The notes under the pieces were generated by a model that was not told the DNA's origin, ran no database searches, and was given only the letters and a program-made list of their open reading frames with translations. The position numbers were made by a program, and so were the translations under genes. This document shows, in pieces, positions 60,755-64,000 of a stretch of 64,000 nt of DNA (its first letter is position 1; each line of letters opens with the position of its first letter). The stretch spans positions 1,054,001 to 1,118,000 of the forward strand of contig NZ_JPKR02000003.1 in NCBI RefSeq assembly GCF_000757425.2, read 5' to 3'. This stretch comes from Tatumella morbirosei (GTDB lineage Bacteria > Pseudomonadota > Gammaproteobacteria > Enterobacterales > Enterobacteriaceae).

Positions 60755-61969
60755 TCAGGGCTGCTGTTGGTTGATTTCAACAGCCACTGTCTGTTGACCG
60801 TTATACTGAATTTTATCAGTCTGGCCGAACCAGTCCCCTGACTGAGGATTCGCTGCTCCGTTCCGGGAAATCCGCGCACGGACCTGAATAGTATGCTGTG
60901 CAGATAACAAACGTTCCGGCATCATCGCATTACTGTCATCGAGCGTAATCGTCAGCGGAAAATGGCTTAACGGCAGTCGTTTCACCGCAACCGGAACCGG
61001 AGAAACACCGTCAGTTACGGAAATATACAATATTCCGTTAGGTGTTAACATTTTTTCTGCTGCCGGCGCAATGGCAATATTCAATGTCAGCTTGCTGGTT
61101 TGCTGCCCTGCATTAGTCCGGGCCTGCTCTATGCCTTTACGTACCGCGTCTGCTTCCTTCGAATCGGCAGGGATCATGGTCAGCATTTTTTGCCAATAAC
61201 CAATCGCTTTATCATAGTTTTGCTCTGTAAAGCTATCGGCCGCCAGCAGACTCAGGATACGGAGATTTTGCGGCTCAGCTTTCAGCATATCACCCAGCAT
61301 GACCTCTGCCTGACGGTTATCTTCAGGATCCGGTGAACGTACCAGGACTTCCGCATAATCCAGTTTCAACGCCGTATTATTAGGTGACAATTTCAACGCC
61401 CGCTGAAAGGCCTGGCTGGAGAGTGGAACATTATTCAGCACCATCCCCAGACGACCGAGCATTTCCCAGTCATTCAGATTATCCGGCTCTGATTGCAGAG
61501 AAGTCCGCAATCCAACCTCGAATTCCTGTAATTCCTGCATGCTCAGGTTTTTAGCATTGGGATCCATTAACCGCTGGCGCAACGCCGGATAATCATTACG
61601 GATCTGATTCCACTGCATGACCTGCAACAACCCACCCGTTTTCAGATACATGCCGAGGGTGATCAGTACTAAGACGATAAGTCCCAGCCAGAGTACCCAG
61701 CGACCGGAAGTCCGCGCTTTAGCCTGCTGCTGATTTTCCGGAATATCGGTCAGTAATGTTTGCTGTAACTCAGCAATCATTTCATGTTTCTCAGCCACTA
61801 CCCCTTGCTGTTCGTCCTCTTCCAGCTCTGTCAGACGTTGACGATAAAAAGATTTATTTAGCTGATCACGCTGATTGCTGGTGTCTTTTCCTGAACGCCA
61901 GCCACTGGTGAGAATTAAAGCACACGCCGCCAGTAATAAAATACAAATACTTAACCAAAGGGCACTCAT
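60755..61969 (-). CDS. ccmI: Cytochrome c maturation protein CcmI (TPR protein)
   Basis: A 404-residue protein with an N-terminal membrane segment (about 4-22), a second hydrophobic segment (about 92-110), and a periplasmic TPR region (about 150-290: MLGRLGMVLNNVPLSSQAFQ, ALKLSPNNTALKLDYAEVL). The C-terminal beta domain matches other CcmI proteins. It presents apocytochrome c to the CcmF-CcmH haem ligase. In E. coli the equivalent is fused to CcmH; here it is separate and overlaps ccmH by four bases. Confidence 0.87.
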   Translation of the reverse strand: MSALWLSICILLLAACALILTSGWRSGKDTSNQRDQLNKSFYRQRLTELEEDEQQGVVAEKHEMIAELQQTLLTDIPENQQQAKARTSGRWVLWLGLIVLVLITLGMYLKTGGLLQVMQWNQIRNDYPALRQRLMDPNAKNLSMQELQEFEVGLRTSLQSEPDNLNDWEMLGRLGMVLNNVPLSSQAFQRALKLSPNNTALKLDYAEVLVRSPDPEDNRQAEVMLGDMLKAEPQNLRILSLLAADSFTEQNYDKAIGYWQKMLTMIPADSKEADAVRKGIEQARTNAGQQTSKLTLNIAIAPAAEKMLTPNGILYISVTDGVSPVPVAVKRLPLSHFPLTITLDDSNAMMPERLLSAQHTIQVRARISRNGAANPQSGDWFGQTDKIQYNGQQTVAVEINQQQP

Positions 61970-62424
61970 AGCGGTTTCCCGTCATTATCCAGTAACGCAG
62001 CCAGTCTTTGCTGTTCTGTACTGTCCAGCTCAGCCCGCGTTTTTTTTCTTCTGCTACGCATAATAATTATCGCAGCACCTGCAACTACAAATAACAGCGG
62101 ACCGACCCACAAAATAATGGTGGACGGTGTCACCGGAGGTTCATAAGTGACAAAGTTCCCGTAACGTTTCACCATATATTCGACAATCTGCTGGCGGGTT
62201 TGCCCCTGCTGCTGCAGTTCATAAACCTTCTGACGCATATCCGCTGCGATCATCGCGCCGGAGTCAGCAATGCTATTATTCTGACATTTTGGACAACGTA
62301 GTGACTGCGTCAGATCCCGATACTGTTCTTCCTGTGCCAGAGATTTAAACTGATAAGTATCTATCGCCGCCCACAGACTAAAACTGGTCATCATTGCCGC
62401 CAGGAAAAGGATCAGTTTTCTCAT
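61966..62424 (-). CDS. ccmH: Cytochrome c maturation thiol protein CcmH
   Basis: A 152-residue membrane-anchored thiol-disulfide protein. It has a signal peptide (MRKLILFLAAMMTSFSLWA), the LRCPKCQN redox motif facing the periplasm, and a C-terminal helix (ILWVGPLLFVVAGAAIIIM). CcmH reduces apocytochrome c for haem attachment. The ATG at 62424, five bases past ccmG, is preferred to 62463, which lies inside ccmG. It equals the N-terminal part of the 350-residue E. coli CcmH. Confidence 0.92.
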   Translation of the reverse strand: MRKLILFLAAMMTSFSLWAAIDTYQFKSLAQEEQYRDLTQSLRCPKCQNNSIADSGAMIAADMRQKVYELQQQGQTRQQIVEYMVKRYGNFVTYEPPVTPSTIILWVGPLLFVVAGAAIIIMRSRRKKTRAELDSTEQQRLAALLDNDGKPL

Positions 62425-62429
62425 TCGGG

Positions 62430-62987
62430 TCAATCCTCCGCCAACTTGCTGTACTTGTTCCATAACGGCTGGACTTCATCTTTCCAGACTTCAGCATTCA
62501 AATCGCCTGCATGGCGATAACGGATAATACCTTTGCCGTCGATCAGGAAGGTTTCCGGCGCGCCATAAACACCTAAATCCAGCCCCAGCATTCCGTCACC
62601 ATCATAGAGGCTCAGAGCATATGGATTCCCCAGAGTATTTAGCCAGTTAATCGCTTTCACCCGGTTATCTTTATAGTTCAGTCCAACGACCCGGACCCCC
62701 TTCTCAGCCAGCGTATTTAGATACTCATGCTCGGCACGGCAGGTCGGGCACCAGGTGGCCCAGACATTCAGCAGTAACGGCTTACCATTGATAAGCGCTT
62801 TCTGACTGTACAGTTGTCCCGGGTTTTGCAGTGATTCCAGTTTGAACACCGGTACCGGTTTGCCGACCAGCGCTGATTCCAGAAGCGTTGGATCATCCCC
62901 GTCTGCATTCCGGTTCAACTGCCACAGTAGCGCCGCTGCCAGCAGCAGAAACAACACTAACGGGATGAACAGAATTTTTTTATTCAT
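62430..62987 (-). CDS. ccmG: Periplasmic thioredoxin CcmG (DsbE)
   Basis: A 185-residue membrane-anchored thioredoxin-like protein (185 in E. coli). One helix (LFIPLVLFLLLAAALLW) anchors it; the active site is WATWCPTCRAEHEYL, and the acidic CcmG loop and cis-proline are seen in VYGAPETFLIDGKG. It passes electrons from DsbD to CcmH. The ATG at 62987 overlaps the ccmF stop by four bases. Confidence 0.95.
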   Translation of the reverse strand: MNKKILFIPLVLFLLLAAALLWQLNRNADGDDPTLLESALVGKPVPVFKLESLQNPGQLYSQKALINGKPLLLNVWATWCPTCRAEHEYLNTLAEKGVRVVGLNYKDNRVKAINWLNTLGNPYALSLYDGDGMLGLDLGVYGAPETFLIDGKGIIRYRHAGDLNAEVWKDEVQPLWNKYSKLAED

Positions 62988-64000
62988 GACAGTGATTCCT
63001 CCTGTGCCTGTGCTTTCTTGCGGGAGCGATACCGCGGGTCGAGCAGACACAAAATACCGCCAACCGCCATAAACACACCACCGAACCAAATCCAGCGAAC
63101 AAAAGGTTTGTAATAGAGACGAACGGCCCAGGAACCCTGGCCTATCTCTTCACCCAGGGCTGCGTAAAGATCGCGGCCAAAACCGCCACTGATTGCAGCC
63201 ATCGTCATCATGGTGCGGGCGGCGGTATAAAAACGTTTCTCTGCATGCAGCACAGCTTCTTGTTTTCCGTTGCGGGTGACATCAATAATTGCCACCCCGC
63301 CGGTATAGTTAGGACCCACCAGGCGCTGAACATCACGGAAAACAAAATGATAATTATGGATATCGACGTTATCACCGGCTTTCATACGGACATCGCGTTC
63401 AACACTGTATTGGGTACTGAACGCTATTCCAATCACCGTCACCGCCACGCCAAGATGCCCCAGAACCATTCCCCAGTGACTGCGGGACAGATGTCCCAGC
63501 CCACGGAAAAAGGTATGGCGATGGGTTGCACGCTCATGAAGTTCCATCAGCGTCAGTACAATTACCCAGACTGACATCAGCAGACCAACCACCGTCATCG
63601 CTTCAATACGGTCCTGCAACAGTAATGGCAGGACAACGGAAGCAATCAGAGTGACAACCGCCGCAATAATTAACCGCTTATACAATTTCTGAGGTTCATC
63701 ACGACGCCAGCGTACCAGAGGCCCAATACCCAACATCAGAGCAAACGGCGCCATCAGCCAGGTAAACATAGTATTGAAGAACGGCGCACCAATCGAAATG
63801 CTGCCCAGGCCCAGTTCCTTGTGTACCAGGGGTAACAAAGTCCCCAGCAATACCACCAGCATAGCGGCAATCAACAGAACATTATTTCCTAACAGAAACG
63901 ACTCTCTCGACCAGCCTTCATTCTGTACCCTGCTACGCACCTGTCCACCACGGATAGCGTACAGCAGTAACGAACTACCGATGACAATCACCAGGAATAT
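62984..64000 (-). CDS. ccmF: Haem lyase CcmF, C-terminal part
   Basis: The last 338 or so residues of CcmF (about 647 in E. coli); the gene continues past the window end, where the frame stays open. CcmF is the large inner-membrane subunit of the cytochrome c haem ligase. Visible family features include the helix GMVLGHLGVAVTVIGIAFST, the periplasmic block VRMKAGDNVDIHNYHFVF, and the late segment LGEEIGQGSWAVRLYYKPFVRWIW before the last helix. Upstream ccm genes presumably follow outside. Confidence 0.94.
   Translation of the reverse strand: MFLVIVIGSSLLLYAIRGGQVRSRVQNEGWSRESFLLGNNVLLIAAMLVVLLGTLLPLVHKELGLGSISIGAPFFNTMFTWLMAPFALMLGIGPLVRWRRDEPQKLYKRLIIAAVVTLIASVVLPLLLQDRIEAMTVVGLLMSVWVIVLTLMELHERATHRHTFFRGLGHLSRSHWGMVLGHLGVAVTVIGIAFSTQYSVERDVRMKAGDNVDIHNYHFVFRDVQRLVGPNYTGGVAIIDVTRNGKQEAVLHAEKRFYTAARTMMTMAAISGGFGRDLYAALGEEIGQGSWAVRLYYKPFVRWIWFGGVFMAVGGILCLLDPRYRSRKKAQAQEESLS

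Noticed and set aside
1-64000. Prophage, insertion sequence, CRISPR, toxin-antitoxin or defence island
   Set aside because: No integrase, transposase, spacer array, tRNA-flanked insertion or unfamiliar gene cluster is visible; nearly every gene has a known enterobacterial counterpart in conserved order.

Overview
This window is a stretch of chromosome from a member of the Enterobacterales. Gene order follows the Escherichia coli nuo to mlaA region almost gene for gene: nuoA-N, lrhA, alaA, yfbR, hxpA, yfbV, ackA-pta, yfcD, yfcF, hisJQMP, ubiX, purF, cvpA, dedD, folC, accD, dedA, truA, usg, pdxB, flk, yfcJ, fabB, mnmC, yfcL, epmC, yfcA, mepA, aroC, prmB, smrB, sixA, fadJ, fadI, yfcZ, fadL, mlaA. 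Base composition looks close to half GC. Protein divergence from E. coli, the lack of yfbS and argT, and a ccm operon beside mlaA suggest a relative of the Erwiniaceae (Erwinia, Pantoea or Tatumella type). That placement is inference; the genus cannot be fixed from sequence reading alone.

Layout. Positions 1-13684 hold the complex I (NADH:quinone oxidoreductase) operon on the minus strand, read nuoA to nuoN, with nuoC and nuoD fused and nuoN cut by the window start. The regulator gene lrhA (minus) and the aminotransferase gene alaA (plus) diverge across a 0.9 kb AT-rich region with no gene. Positions 17450-23681 carry nucleotide, sugar-phosphate and acetate metabolism (yfbR-like, hxpA, yfbV, ackA-pta, yfcD). 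Positions 23787-30630 carry yfcF, the histidine ABC transporter, ubiX, purF and cvpA. Positions 30846-37783 form a minus-strand block of dedD, folC, accD, dedA, truA, usg and pdxB. Positions 37972-44577 are the least conserved part: a frameshifted EamA transporter gene, flk, a divergent rhodanese/MocR-regulator pair, the transporter gene yfcJ, and an M20 amidohydrolase. Positions 44651-53518 return to the conserved order, fabB to smrB. Positions 53548-59814 hold sixA and the fatty-acid genes fadJ, fadI, yfcZ and fadL. The end carries mlaA and the last genes of a cytochrome c maturation operon (ccmF partial, ccmG, ccmH, ccmI).

Shared control. Recognisable operators tie genes together. FadR-like sites lie at fadL (two), fadI and fabB, and a FabR-like palindrome at fabB. 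A consensus PurR box precedes cvpA-purF. A sigma-54 promoter with two NtrC-like sites precedes hisJ, placing histidine uptake under nitrogen control without argT. Several long inverted repeats sit at gene ends.

I found no mobile element, CRISPR array, rRNA or tRNA, and no multi-gene system that looks new. The points most worth checking are the nitrogen-control promoter at hisJ, the metal-ligand change in the YfbR-like protein, the G-run frameshift in the EamA gene, and the triple direct repeat at the MocR start codon.
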